Positions 1-8,389 of a DNA stretch of 64,000 bases are shown here, piece by piece (within the stretch, counting starts at the first letter, position 1; every line of letters starts with the position of its first letter). The DNA is taken from positions 4,402,001 to 4,466,000 of the forward strand of contig NZ_CP034363.1 in assembly GCF_007981265.1 (NCBI RefSeq), read 5' to 3'. This stretch comes from Pantoea sp. CCBC3-3-1. GTDB taxonomy: Bacteria > Pseudomonadota > Gammaproteobacteria > Enterobacterales > Enterobacteriaceae. Below the pieces are notes generated by a model. That model was not told the DNA's origin and did not search any database. It saw only the letters and a program-made list of their open reading frames with translations. A program made the translations under genes and the position numbers.

Positions 1-63
1 CCGTAAGCCCATGCGGGCACTACCACCTCAAGGTAGCGTGTCTACCAATTCCACCACCACGGC
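1..63 (-). tRNA. leuU: tRNA-Leu (anticodon GAG), 5' part only
   Basis: On the minus strand the sequence reads as a class II leucine tRNA starting at position 63. It has GGTGGTGGAATTGGTAGACACG in its D-arm region (seen in two overlapping pieces), then the anticodon stem CTACC/GGTAG enclosing the loop TTGAGGT, which gives anticodon GAG. A long variable arm follows and the gene runs off the left edge, so the T-arm and 3' end are not in the window. E. coli has leuU directly after secG, which matches this position. Confidence 0.93.
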
Positions 64-119
64 ACTAAAGATTGCGACTTTTTGTTTTCTGTCGCGTCGA
101 AACCCAACTACGTTACTGC

Positions 120-449
120 TTACTGTGGGATATCGCTACCCGGCGTAGCCGGTTTAGCTGGCTGGCTCTGCTGCTGTGCAGGCTGAGTCAGATTTTCCCA
201 CTCGCTTCCTTTCTGAGTCTTGTTGCTGTTGAGGTTACCCAGAATCAAGCTGATGATAAAGAACAGAGTCGCCAGCACTGCAGTCATACGGGTCATAAAG
301 TTGCCTGAACCGTTAGAACCAAACAGTGTTGCTGAAGAACCTGCACCAAACGACGCGCCCATATCAGCGCCTTTACCTTGCTGAAGCATAATCAAACCTA
401 CAAGGCCGATTGCCACAATAAGGAAAACTACTAAAAGAGCTTCGTACAT
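120..449 (-). CDS. secG: SecG, protein-export membrane subunit
   Basis: SecG is the small subunit of the SecYEG channel in the inner membrane and assists SecA-driven export. The 109-residue protein has two hydrophobic segments (about residues 2-20 and 50-72) around a Gly/Ser-rich cytoplasmic loop with the family sequence LQQGKGADMGASFGAG, and a Gln/Pro-rich tail. I chose the ATG at 449 because it gives the E. coli N-terminus MYEALL; the open frame continues two codons to a TTG. Its place between glmM and tRNA-Leu is the conserved enterobacterial order. Confidence 0.97.
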   Translation of the reverse strand: MYEALLVVFLIVAIGLVGLIMLQQGKGADMGASFGAGSSATLFGSNGSGNFMTRMTAVLATLFFIISLILGNLNSNKTQKGSEWENLTQPAQQQSQPAKPATPGSDIPQ

Positions 450-672
450 AATCAACCTGTTTCCTTGCGCGTTAACCGCACATCAAAAGCTTCAAAACCA
501 GTCAGCAGATAGCGTCACCACTACCCATCAGAAGCGGGTGTGAATACTAACCAAAGCCGCTCGTCAGCGCAAGGGCAATTTACAGCGACGCGATCGATTG
601 CAGAAAAAAACCGCAACGCCGCAAATAAAGGTGAAAAAACCACCAAAAATCACCCAGGTACAACACTTTTTC

Positions 673-700
673 TGACGGGCTGAATAAGTTCAGCCCGTCA
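673..700 (-). terminator. Hairpin between glmM and secG
   Basis: A perfect inverted repeat TGACGGGCTGAA / TTCAGCCCGTCA with a 4-base loop lies just after the glmM stop. On the minus strand it is followed by an A-rich stretch rather than a U-tract; on the plus strand it is followed by a T-rich stretch. It may be a partial terminator or mRNA-end stabiliser between glmM and secG rather than a strong terminator. Confidence 0.4.
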
Positions 701-711
701 CTATTTTGTCT

Positions 712-2046
712 TTAAACCGCCTTTACAGCATCAGCGATCCGGTGCGCCAGCGCAGTGACCAGCGCCTCATCTTCACCTTCTACCATTACGCGAATTAGCG
801 GTTCCGTCCCTGATTTACGCAACAGCACGCGTCCGCGGCCGTGCAGTTCTTTTTCCACTTGTGCCGTTACGGCTTTCACCTGTGCATTTTCCAGCGGATC
901 GGTTTCGCCACTGAAGCGAACGTTTACCAGAATCTGTGGTAGCAGCTTCATCCCGCTACAGAGATCGTGGAGGCTCATGTGATTCCTTACCATCGCAGTA
1001 AGTACCTGCAAACCTGCTACGATACCGTCACCGGTGGTTGTCTTATCCAGCAGGATCACATGCCCGGAGTTTTCCGCGCCAAGACGCCAGCCTTTTTCCT
1101 GGAGCTTTTCCAACACATAGCGGTCGCCCACTTTTGCGCGTGCAAACGGAATACCTAACTGTTTCAGCGCCAGCTCCAGACCCATATTGCTCATCAGCGT
1201 GCCGACTACGCCGCCGCGTAACTGTCCCTGACGCAGGCCTTCACGAGCGATGATGTAGAGGATCTGGTCGCCATCTACTTTGTGGCCCAGATGATCCACC
1301 ATCATGATGCGGTCACCGTCACCGTCGTATGCCAGACCGATATCTGCCTTTTCTGCCAGTACGCGAGCCTGGAGCTGACGAACGTCGGTTGCGCCGCATT
1401 CTTTGTTGATGTTCATACCATCAGGATTAACGCCAAGCGTAATCACCGTAGCGCCCAGTTCACGCAGGACATTAGGTGCGATGTGATAAGTGGCACCGTT
1501 AGCGCAGTCGACCACAATCTTCAGCCCGTTGAGGCTCAGTTCGCTGGGGAACGTCCCTTTGCAAAATTCGATGTAACGTCCGGCGGCATCCACAATGCGG
1601 CTGGCGCGTCCCAGCTCGGCGGATTCAACACAGGTAATAGGTTTCTCCATTTCCGCTTCGATGGCTTCTTCTACATCATCGGGCAGCTTTGTCCCTTCGA
1701 TGGAGAAAAACTTAATGCCATTATCATCAAATGGATTGTGAGAGGCAGAAATAACGATGCCGGCCTCAGCACGGAAGGTACGGGTGAGATAAGCAATGGC
1801 TGGCGTTGGCATCGGTCCGGTAAACGCCGCAGAAAGTCCGGCAGCGGCCAAACCCGCTTCCAATGCGGACTCCAGCATGTAGCCGGAAATACGCGTATCT
1901 TTACCGATAATAATTTTTTTGGAGCCGTTGCGCGCCAAAACTTTGCCCGCCGCCCAGCCCAGCTTCAGGACGAAATCGGGAGTGATCGGGGTTTCGCCAA
2001 CTTTGCCCCGGATGCCATCGGTACCAAAATACTTACGGTTGCTCAT
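712..2046 (-). CDS. glmM: Phosphoglucosamine mutase
   Basis: GlmM converts glucosamine-6-phosphate to glucosamine-1-phosphate, the step before GlmU in UDP-GlcNAc synthesis for peptidoglycan and LPS. The 444 residues match the usual length (445 in E. coli). Visible motifs are the active-site serine loop ISASHNP with Ser102, the metal-binding DGDGDR and the C-terminal phosphate-binding [15 protein letters not shown]. It starts four bases after the folP stop, so the two are almost certainly cotranscribed, as in E. coli. Confidence 0.98.
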   Translation of the reverse strand: MSNRKYFGTDGIRGKVGETPITPDFVLKLGWAAGKVLARNGSKKIIIGKDTRISGYMLESALEAGLAAAGLSAAFTGPMPTPAIAYLTRTFRAEAGIVISASHNPFDDNGIKFFSIEGTKLPDDVEEAIEAEMEKPITCVESAELGRASRIVDAAGRYIEFCKGTFPSELSLNGLKIVVDCANGATYHIAPNVLRELGATVITLGVNPDGMNINKECGATDVRQLQARVLAEKADIGLAYDGDGDRIMMVDHLGHKVDGDQILYIIAREGLRQGQLRGGVVGTLMSNMGLELALKQLGIPFARAKVGDRYVLEKLQEKGWRLGAENSGHVILLDKTTTGDGIVAGLQVLTAMVRNHMSLHDLCSGMKLLPQILVNVRFSGETDPLENAQVKAVTAQVEKELHGRGRVLLRKSGTEPLIRVMVEGEDEALVTALAHRIADAVKAV

Positions 2047-2050
2047 TCTA

Positions 2051-2884
2051 CTATTCCTTTGCTGACAGGGTTGCTTCGACGACGCGCATCGCCTCTACAG
2101 TTTCTTTAACATCATGGACGCGTAAAATATGTGCGCCCTGCATTGCAGCAATCACGGCACAAGCCAGGCTTCCGGTAAGACGTTGAGACGGTCCAACATT
2201 CAGCAACTGCCCAATCATGCTTTTTCGCGACATCCCTACCAATAGTGGCAGCCCGAAATGATGAAAATCAGCCAGGTGCGCCAGCAATTGATAATTGTGG
2301 GAGAGATTCTTACCGAAACCGAACCCTGGGTCGAGCAGCAACCGATCTTTTTTAATACCGGCAGCTTCACAGCGCGCTATCTGCTCAACAAAAAAAGTAT
2401 CTACGTCCTGGAGCAAATTTTTATACCCGGGTGCCTGCTGCATCGTGCGAGGTTCACCCTGCATATGCATTATACAGACCGGCAAACCGGTTGCAGCCGC
2501 CGCTTCCAGCGCGCCAGGTTCCTGAAGTGAACGAATATCGTTGATAATATGCGCACCGGCCTTTGCCGCTTCACGGATCACTTCCGGCTTGGAAGTATCC
2601 ACAGAAATCCACACCTCGAAACGCTGTGCAATCGCCTCGACAACGGGGATCACCCGGTCCAGCTCTTCTTCAACGCTCACTTCATCGGCGCCTGGCCGGG
2701 TCGATTCCCCACCAATGTCGATAATGGTCGCACCCGCGTTAATCATTTCATTCGCATGGGTTAGCGCCTGCACCAGACTGTTATGCCTGCCGCCATCTGA
2801 AAAGGAATCCGGCGTCATGTTCAGTATCCCCATCACATGAGGATGTGATAAATCGAGCACGGAATCTCTGGCGTAAAGTTTCAT
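2051..2884 (-). CDS. folP: Dihydropteroate synthase
   Basis: FolP condenses p-aminobenzoate with the pterin pyrophosphate in folate synthesis and is the sulfonamide target. The 277-residue protein shows [15 protein letters not shown], the middle loop GGESTRPGA and DPGFGFGKN. The frame is open 77 codons further upstream, but the ATG at 2884 gives the normal N-terminus [16 protein letters not shown] and has an AGGGAGA ribosome site. A strong terminator at 2936-2961 separates it from ftsH, so folP-glmM probably has its own promoter or relies on readthrough. Confidence 0.97.
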   Translation of the reverse strand: MKLYARDSVLDLSHPHVMGILNMTPDSFSDGGRHNSLVQALTHANEMINAGATIIDIGGESTRPGADEVSVEEELDRVIPVVEAIAQRFEVWISVDTSKPEVIREAAKAGAHIINDIRSLQEPGALEAAAATGLPVCIMHMQGEPRTMQQAPGYKNLLQDVDTFFVEQIARCEAAGIKKDRLLLDPGFGFGKNLSHNYQLLAHLADFHHFGLPLLVGMSRKSMIGQLLNVGPSQRLTGSLACAVIAAMQGAHILRVHDVKETVEAMRVVEATLSAKE

Positions 2885-2935
2885 GATGGCGCTTCTCCCT
2901 GGAAGTGTGCGGATCGGTCTGGCCGATGTACTCAT

Positions 2936-2961
2936 AAAAAAAACCCCGGTCATCGCCGGGG
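2936..2961 (-). terminator. Rho-independent terminator after ftsH
   Basis: On the minus strand a CCCCGG/CCGGGG stem with a 6-base loop is followed by an uninterrupted run of eight T. This is a textbook intrinsic terminator ending the rlmE-ftsH transcript 33 bases after the ftsH stop. Confidence 0.88.
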
Positions 2962-2993
2962 TTTGCTTGTGACTCAGGACTGCTGTCCCGTCA

Positions 2994-4910
2994 TTACATG
3001 GTGTTGCCAGGATTTGGCGTACGCGGTTCATCAACCGGACGTGGCGCCTTTGGCGTACCGTTGTCAGAACTGTTGCTGGCCGGATCTTCCCAACCTGCTG
3101 GCGGACGCACTTCACGGCGAGCCATCAGGTCATCGATCTGAGGAGCATCAATGGTTTCATACTTCATCAGCGCGTCTTTCATCGCGTGAAGGATGTCCAT
3201 GTTCTCATTCAGAATACGGCGTGCGCGTTGGTAGTTACCTTCAACCAGAGATTTTACTTCCTGGTCAATGATGCGCGCGGTCTCATCGGACATATGCTTC
3301 GCTTTCGCTACTGAACGGCCAAGGAACACTTCGCCCTCTTCTTCCGCATAGAGTAGCGGGCCCAGCTTCTCAGAAAAGCCCCATTGCGTAACCATGTTAC
3401 GAGCAATAGAAGTAGCAACTTTGATGTCGTTAGACGCACCAGTCGAAACGCGTTCCACACCGTAGATGATTTCTTCTGCCAGACGGCCACCGTAAAGCGT
3501 TGAGATCTGACTTTCCAGCTTCTGACGGCTGGCGCTGATTGCATCGCCTTCCGGCAGGAAGAAGGTCACGCCTAATGCGCGGCCGCGTGGAATAATCGTC
3601 ACTTTATGCACCGGATCGTGTTCAGGCACCAGACGACCAATAATCGCGTGGCCAGCTTCGTGATACGCGGTAGATTCTTTCTGCGCTTCCGTCATCACCA
3701 TGGAGCGACGTTCCGCACCCATCATGATTTTGTCTTTCGCTTTTTCGAATTCAACCATAGAAACGACACGGCGATTACCACGTGCGGCAAACAGCGCTGC
3801 TTCATTCACAAGGTTAGCCAGATCGGCACCTGAGAAGCCTGGCGTACCACGTGCGATAACTAACGCATCGATATCGGTAGCCAGCGGCACACGGCGCATA
3901 TGGACTTTCAGAATCTGCTCGCGGCCACGTACGTCCGGCAGACCGACCACAACCTGACGGTCAAAGCGGCCCGGACGAAGCAGTGCCGGGTCTAGCACGT
4001 CAGGACGGTTAGTAGCGGCAATGACGATGATACCTTCGTTGCCTTCAAAACCGTCCATCTCAACCAGCATCTGGTTCAGCGTTTGTTCACGTTCATCGTG
4101 ACCACCGCCGAGACCCGCGCCACGCTGGCGACCGACCGCATCAATTTCATCGATGAAGATAATGCAAGGTGCCGCTTTCTTTGCCTGTTCGAACATGTCA
4201 CGAACACGGGAAGCACCCACACCGACAAACATTTCAACGAAGTCAGAACCGGAGATGGTAAAGAAAGGCACTTTGGCTTCGCCAGCGATAGCTTTCGCCA
4301 GCAGCGTTTTACCGGTACCCGGAGGACCGACCATCAGTACGCCTTTCGGAATTTTACCGCCGAGTTTCTGGAAGCGGCTTGGTTCGCGCAGGTATTCCAC
4401 CAGCTCGCCGACTTCTTCTTTCGCTTCGTCACAGCCTGCGACGTCAGCAAAAGTCGTTTTAATCTGATCTTCTGTCAGCATGCGGGCTTTGCTTTTGCCG
4501 AAGGACATCGCGCCCTTGCCGCCGCCGCCCTGCATCTGGCGCATAAAGAAGATCCAGACGCCAATCAGCAACAGCATTGGGAACCATGAGATGAAGATTG
4601 AGGCCAACAGGCTCGGTTCTTCAGGCGGTTCGCCAACCACTTTTACATTTTTAGTCAACAGGTTATCGAGCAACTTAGGATCGTTGACGGGGATGTAGGT
4701 TGTGTATTTGTTACTGTCTTTTTTGACAACGTTGATTTCACGCCCGTTAATACGTGCCTCGCGGACCTGATCCTGGTTCACTTCCGACAGGAAGGTTGAG
4801 TAATCAACCCTACGGCCATTTGACTCGCTGGGCCCAAAGCTCTGGAAGACAGACATCAGCACGACTGCGATGACTAGCCAGAGAATCAGGTTTTTCGCCA
4901 TGTCACTCAA
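2994..4910 (-). CDS. ftsH: ATP-dependent zinc metalloprotease FtsH
   Basis: FtsH is the essential membrane-anchored AAA protease that degrades LpxC, RpoH and unassembled membrane proteins. Two N-terminal membrane helices (about residues 8-25 and 102-123) flank a periplasmic domain. The AAA module has Walker A GPPGTGKT, Walker B IIFIDEID and the SRH region; the protease has the zinc motif HEAGH. The TTG at 4910 lies eight bases after AGAGG; the in-frame ATG at 4901 gives the E. coli-type N-terminus MAKNLI, so either start is possible. The protein stops at PGNTM, about seven residues short of the E. coli C-terminus. rlmE lies 46 bases upstream. Confidence 0.97.
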   Translation of the reverse strand: MSDMAKNLILWLVIAVVLMSVFQSFGPSESNGRRVDYSTFLSEVNQDQVREARINGREINVVKKDSNKYTTYIPVNDPKLLDNLLTKNVKVVGEPPEEPSLLASIFISWFPMLLLIGVWIFFMRQMQGGGGKGAMSFGKSKARMLTEDQIKTTFADVAGCDEAKEEVGELVEYLREPSRFQKLGGKIPKGVLMVGPPGTGKTLLAKAIAGEAKVPFFTISGSDFVEMFVGVGASRVRDMFEQAKKAAPCIIFIDEIDAVGRQRGAGLGGGHDEREQTLNQMLVEMDGFEGNEGIIVIAATNRPDVLDPALLRPGRFDRQVVVGLPDVRGREQILKVHMRRVPLATDIDALVIARGTPGFSGADLANLVNEAALFAARGNRRVVSMVEFEKAKDKIMMGAERRSMVMTEAQKESTAYHEAGHAIIGRLVPEHDPVHKVTIIPRGRALGVTFFLPEGDAISASRQKLESQISTLYGGRLAEEIIYGVERVSTGASNDIKVATSIARNMVTQWGFSEKLGPLLYAEEEGEVFLGRSVAKAKHMSDETARIIDQEVKSLVEGNYQRARRILNENMDILHAMKDALMKYETIDAPQIDDLMARREVRPPAGWEDPASNSSDNGTPKAPRPVDEPRTPNPGNTM

Positions 4911-4956
4911 GGGATTAACCTCTTATTACAACTGTGTTAACAGACAGCGTAGGGTA

Positions 4957-5586
4957 CTATAGTTTGCGCCCTGTCGCTACAATGTACACTTCACGCGAAC
5001 GAGAGCGCGAAGCGTCCGGCTTACGAATTTTCACTTTCGTAAACAGGGAGCGAATTTCCCGGAGGTAATCTTCAAAGCCATCTCCCTGAAACACTTTCAC
5101 TAAAAAACTGCCGCCAGGTGCCAGCACATCACGACACATATCAAGCGCAAGTTCAACGAGATACATTGATCTTGGGATATCCACAGCAGGCGTACCGGTC
5201 ATGTTGGGTGCCATATCTGACATCACAACCTGCACCTTCGCATCGCCAACGCGTTCCAGCAAGGCTTTCAGCACCAGTTCATCACGAAAGTCGCCCTGAA
5301 GGAAATCGACACCGACAATAGGATCCATCGGCAGGAGATCACAGGCGATGACGCGACCTTTGGAACCAATTTGTGTCACCACATACTGAGACCAGCCACC
5401 GGGTGCTGCGCCAAGGTCGACAACCGTCATCCCTGGCTTAAACAGCTTGTCACCTTGCTGTATTTCATCAAGTTTAAACCAGGCGCGCGAGCGCAGCCCC
5501 TTTTTCTGTGCCTGAAGCACATATTTATCGCTAAAGTGTTCCTGTAGCCAGCGGCTGGAACTGGCCGAACGCTTTTTACCAGTCAT
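4957..5586 (-). CDS. rlmE: 23S rRNA (uridine-2'-O) methyltransferase RlmE
   Basis: RlmE (FtsJ/RrmJ) methylates U2552 of 23S rRNA in the large subunit using S-adenosylmethionine. The 209-residue length equals E. coli. The SAM-binding motif [12 protein letters not shown] and the catalytic K-D-K-E tetrad are in place (Lys in SRAWFKL, Asp in MSDMAPN, Lys in FLVKVFQ, Glu in REVYIVA). It is the first gene of the rlmE-ftsH unit and is divergent from yhbY. Confidence 0.97.
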   Translation of the reverse strand: MTGKKRSASSSRWLQEHFSDKYVLQAQKKGLRSRAWFKLDEIQQGDKLFKPGMTVVDLGAAPGGWSQYVVTQIGSKGRVIACDLLPMDPIVGVDFLQGDFRDELVLKALLERVGDAKVQVVMSDMAPNMTGTPAVDIPRSMYLVELALDMCRDVLAPGGSFLVKVFQGDGFEDYLREIRSLFTKVKIRKPDASRSRSREVYIVATGRKL

Positions 5587-5713
5587 ACAATTTCCAACTA
5601 TGATTCAACGTATGCGATAAATAAACCGCGCAAATCAGCATGCCGATTTGGTGATACACCAGAGATGGCGGTAGAATGACCCGTTTTCAATCCCAATGTA
5701 AGTAAAAAATACG

Positions 5714-6007
5714 ATGAATCTGAGTACCAAACAAAAACAGCACCTGAAAGGACTGGCCCATCCGCTGAAGCCTGTCGTCATGTTAGGCAACAACGGTCTG
5801 ACCGAAGGGGTGCTGGCCGAGATCGAACAAGCACTGGAGCACCACGAGCTCATCAAGGTGAAAATCGCTACGGAAGACCGCGAGACAAAAACCCTGGTAG
5901 TTGAAGCTATCGTGCGCGAAACCAAAGCTGCTAACGTGCAGGTTATCGGCAAGACGCTGGTGCTGTACCGTCCAACGAAGGAACGTAAAATCGCGCTTCC
6001 ACGTTAA
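5714..6007 (+). CDS. yhbY: Ribosome assembly RNA-binding protein YhbY
   Basis: YhbY is a single CRM-domain RNA-binding protein that associates with pre-50S particles. The 97-residue protein has the CRM signature LGNNGLTEGVLAEIEQAL and the basic end RPTKERKIALPR. It is divergent from rlmE and convergent with greA; the hairpin at 6064-6086 ends it. The length and position match E. coli. Confidence 0.95.
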   Translation: MNLSTKQKQHLKGLAHPLKPVVMLGNNGLTEGVLAEIEQALEHHELIKVKIATEDRETKTLVVEAIVRETKAANVQVIGKTLVLYRPTKERKIALPR

Positions 6008-6063
6008 GTTCTGGCGCGATTTGAAACTTAGTCGGGAGAAAATGACATGCTCCCGATGTCAGT

Positions 6064-6086
6064 AAAAGGCCGCGGTGCGGCCTTTT
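6064..6086. terminator. Bidirectional terminator between yhbY and greA
   Basis: The sequence AAAAGGCCGC / GCGGCCTTTT with a 3-base loop sits between the convergent stops. It has T-runs on both strands, so it can terminate yhbY rightward and greA leftward. Confidence 0.8.
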
Positions 6087-6127
6087 CCTTTCTTTACACT
6101 ATGTCTGAAAAAACCCGACCGGGGAAA

Positions 6128-6604
6128 TCAGATATATTCAATCTTAAGAATTTCGTACTCAACATCGCCGCCTGGCGTTTTGATGATGGTCACATCATCC
6201 ACTTCTTTACCAATCAGGCCACGCGCCATCGGTGAGTTAACAGAAATCAGATTTTGCTTAAAGTCAGCTTCGTCATCGCCGACAATGCGATAGGTTGACT
6301 CTTCATCAGTGTCCACGTTCAGCACGCTAACGGTAGAACCGAAAATGACGCGCCCGTTGGCATTCATTTTCGTGACATCGATCACCTGGGCATTTGACAG
6401 CTTGGCTTCAATTTCCTGGATACGACCTTCACAGAAGCCCTGCTCTTCGCGGGCGGCATGGTACTCTGCATTTTCTTTCAAGTCGCCGTGCTCGCGTGCA
6501 TCAGCAATTGAGGCAATAATTCTGGGGCGTTTAACGGTTTTCAGCTCTTCGAGCTCTTCGCGCAGTCTCTCCGCGCCCCTCAACGTCATCGGAATCTGAT
6601 TCAT
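6128..6604 (-). CDS. greA: Transcription elongation factor GreA
   Basis: GreA enters the RNA polymerase secondary channel and stimulates cleavage of backtracked transcripts. The 158 residues form the N-terminal coiled coil with the tip acidic residues Asp41 and Glu44 (in [11 protein letters not shown]) and a C-terminal FKBP-like domain. It is transcribed leftward, with a leader that carries a terminator-like hairpin (6663-6684). Length is the same as E. coli GreA. Confidence 0.97.
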   Translation of the reverse strand: MNQIPMTLRGAERLREELEELKTVKRPRIIASIADAREHGDLKENAEYHAAREEQGFCEGRIQEIEAKLSNAQVIDVTKMNANGRVIFGSTVSVLNVDTDEESTYRIVGDDEADFKQNLISVNSPMARGLIGKEVDDVTIIKTPGGDVEYEILKIEYI

Positions 6605-6662
6605 CTCAACACCTCGTTAACTGATCCTGTGCAAAATTGTGTCATCCTGACAGGTTAATGCA

Positions 6663-6684
6663 GAAAAAGCGTTCTGCGGCGCTT
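6663..6684 (-). ncRNA. greA leader hairpin, candidate GraL-like attenuator
   Basis: On the minus strand, about 60 bases before the greA start, AAGCG / CGCTT with an 8-base loop is followed by TTTCTG. In E. coli the greA leader contains a terminator that yields the short GraL RNAs. The position and form here agree with that, but the stem is short and the transcript ends are unknown. The interval marks the hairpin only. Confidence 0.42.
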
Positions 6685-6850
6685 ACCACTGAATTACAAA
6701 CGAAAGAAACCAAGCCCGGGGGATATCCAGGGCCTGGATGATTCGCATTTTGATACGTATTTTAACCCAGAGTTCTCTATGGGTCATCGTTTACTTTCCA
6801 CCTTAATGCACCGTAGTATGGCAACATCACCTGCCAGTAAACGCGAGATT

Positions 6851-8284
6851 ATGCGATTTTCACGAATTGTTACCGGCTTAGCCTGCGCATTTATGCTGAA
6901 TGCCCATGCGGCCACGGTCGAAGACTATACTCAGTACCTGCCCGATGGCGCAAACCTGGCGCTGATTGTGCAAAAAGTTGGCGCCAGTTCGCCCTCGATT
7001 GACTATCACAGCAAGCAGATGGCGTTGCCTGCCAGTACCATGAAAGTGATTACCGCGCTGGCTGCACTGTTACAGCTGGGCCCGGATTACCGTTTTCACA
7101 CCCAACTGGAAAGCAAAGGTTCGATTAGCGGCGGCACGCTACGCGGCGATCTGGTGGCGAGGTTCGGCGGCGATCCGACCTTTACCCGGCAGGATCTCCG
7201 TAACTTAGTGACCGCTCTGAAAAAACAAGGCGTGCAGCATATTCAGGGCAATGTCGTCATTGATACGTCGGTCTTCGCCAGCCATGATAAAGCGCCGGGC
7301 TGGCCGTGGAATGATATGACCCAGTGTTTTAGCGCCCCACCTGCTGCTGCGATTGTTGATCGTAACTGTTTTTCAGTTTCCCTCTACAGTGCGCAAACGC
7401 CCGGCGATAACGCTTTTATCCGCGTTGCCTCTTATTATCCGGTCAATATGTTCAGCCAGGTTCGCACGCTGGCGAGAGGATCGGCAGATGCACAATATTG
7501 TGAACTGGACGTGGTGCCCGGCGAGCTTAACCGCTTTACGTTAACCGGCTGCATGACCCAGCGTTCAGAACCGTTGCCGCTGGCCTTTGCGATTCAGGAT
7601 GGCGCCAGCTATGCCGGAGCGCTGTTAAAAGCGGAATTGCAGGAAGCGGGCATTGATTATACCGGTCATCTGGTGCGTCAGACTCAGGCAACCCAGCCTG
7701 CAACGGTATTAGCCGAAACGCAATCAGTCCCTCTGCACGATCTGCTTAAAATTATGTTGAAGAAGTCTGACAACATGATTGCCGATACCGTATTCCGTAC
7801 TATTGGCCACGAGCGTTTCGGCGTACCGGGTACATGGCGTGCGGGTTCTGATGCCGTCCGTCAGATCCTGCGGCAGAAAGCCAATATCGATCTCGGCAAC
7901 AGCATTCAGGTTGATGGCTCCGGCCTGTCGCGTCACGATCTGATTTCGCCGGCGACCATGATGCAGGTGCTGCAATATATTGCGCAGAACGATCAGCAAC
8001 TGAATTATATCTCGATGCTGCCGCTGGCGGGCTATGACGGAACACTACGTTACCGTGGTGGCCTGCATGAAGCGGGTGTGGATGGCAAGGTATCGGCTAA
8101 AACGGGTTCATTGCAGGGTGTTTATAACCTCGCAGGCTTTATGACCACCGCCAGTGGTCAGCGGGTTGCCTTTGTGCAGTATCTTTCAGGCTATGCCGTT
8201 CCGCCTCAGGATCAGAAACAGCGTCGTATTCCGCTGGTGCGCTTTGAAAGCCGCCTCTATAAGGATGTTTATCAGAACAACTGA
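6851..8284 (+). CDS. dacB: D-alanyl-D-alanine carboxypeptidase/endopeptidase (PBP4)
   Basis: DacB cuts terminal D-Ala and DD-crosslinks of peptidoglycan in the periplasm. The 477-residue protein (same length as E. coli) has a signal peptide ending near NAHA-ATVED and the penicillin-binding motifs SxxK (Ser62-Lys65 in LPASTMKVI), SDN (KKSDNMIADT) and KTG (SAKTGSLQGV). An open frame extends 24 codons upstream, but the ATG at 6851 gives the normal signal peptide. It converges on fepA. Confidence 0.96.
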   Translation: MRFSRIVTGLACAFMLNAHAATVEDYTQYLPDGANLALIVQKVGASSPSIDYHSKQMALPASTMKVITALAALLQLGPDYRFHTQLESKGSISGGTLRGDLVARFGGDPTFTRQDLRNLVTALKKQGVQHIQGNVVIDTSVFASHDKAPGWPWNDMTQCFSAPPAAAIVDRNCFSVSLYSAQTPGDNAFIRVASYYPVNMFSQVRTLARGSADAQYCELDVVPGELNRFTLTGCMTQRSEPLPLAFAIQDGASYAGALLKAELQEAGIDYTGHLVRQTQATQPATVLAETQSVPLHDLLKIMLKKSDNMIADTVFRTIGHERFGVPGTWRAGSDAVRQILRQKANIDLGNSIQVDGSGLSRHDLISPATMMQVLQYIAQNDQQLNYISMLPLAGYDGTLRYRGGLHEAGVDGKVSAKTGSLQGVYNLAGFMTTASGQRVAFVQYLSGYAVPPQDQKQRRIPLVRFESRLYKDVYQNN

Positions 8285-8311
8285 CGAGCAACGTACACTA
8301 CTTGTGAAACC

Positions 8312-8337
8312 AGCGAAGCCCGATATCGGGCTTCGCT
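8312..8337. terminator. Terminator between dacB and fepA
   Basis: A perfect 26-base palindrome, AGCGAAGCCCGAT / ATCGGGCTTCGCT, lies between the convergent dacB and fepA stops, followed on the plus strand by GTTGTT. It probably ends both transcripts, though the T-tracts are weak. Confidence 0.65.
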
Positions 8338-8389
8338 GTTGTTCGGGGATACTGCCCGTGAAGGATTGTATCCCGCAAGTACTACTGAC

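Noticed and set aside
1282-2109. Long open frame (275 codons) antisense to glmM
   Set aside because: It lies wholly opposite a strongly conserved gene, shows no recognisable domain and follows the third-position bias of glmM.
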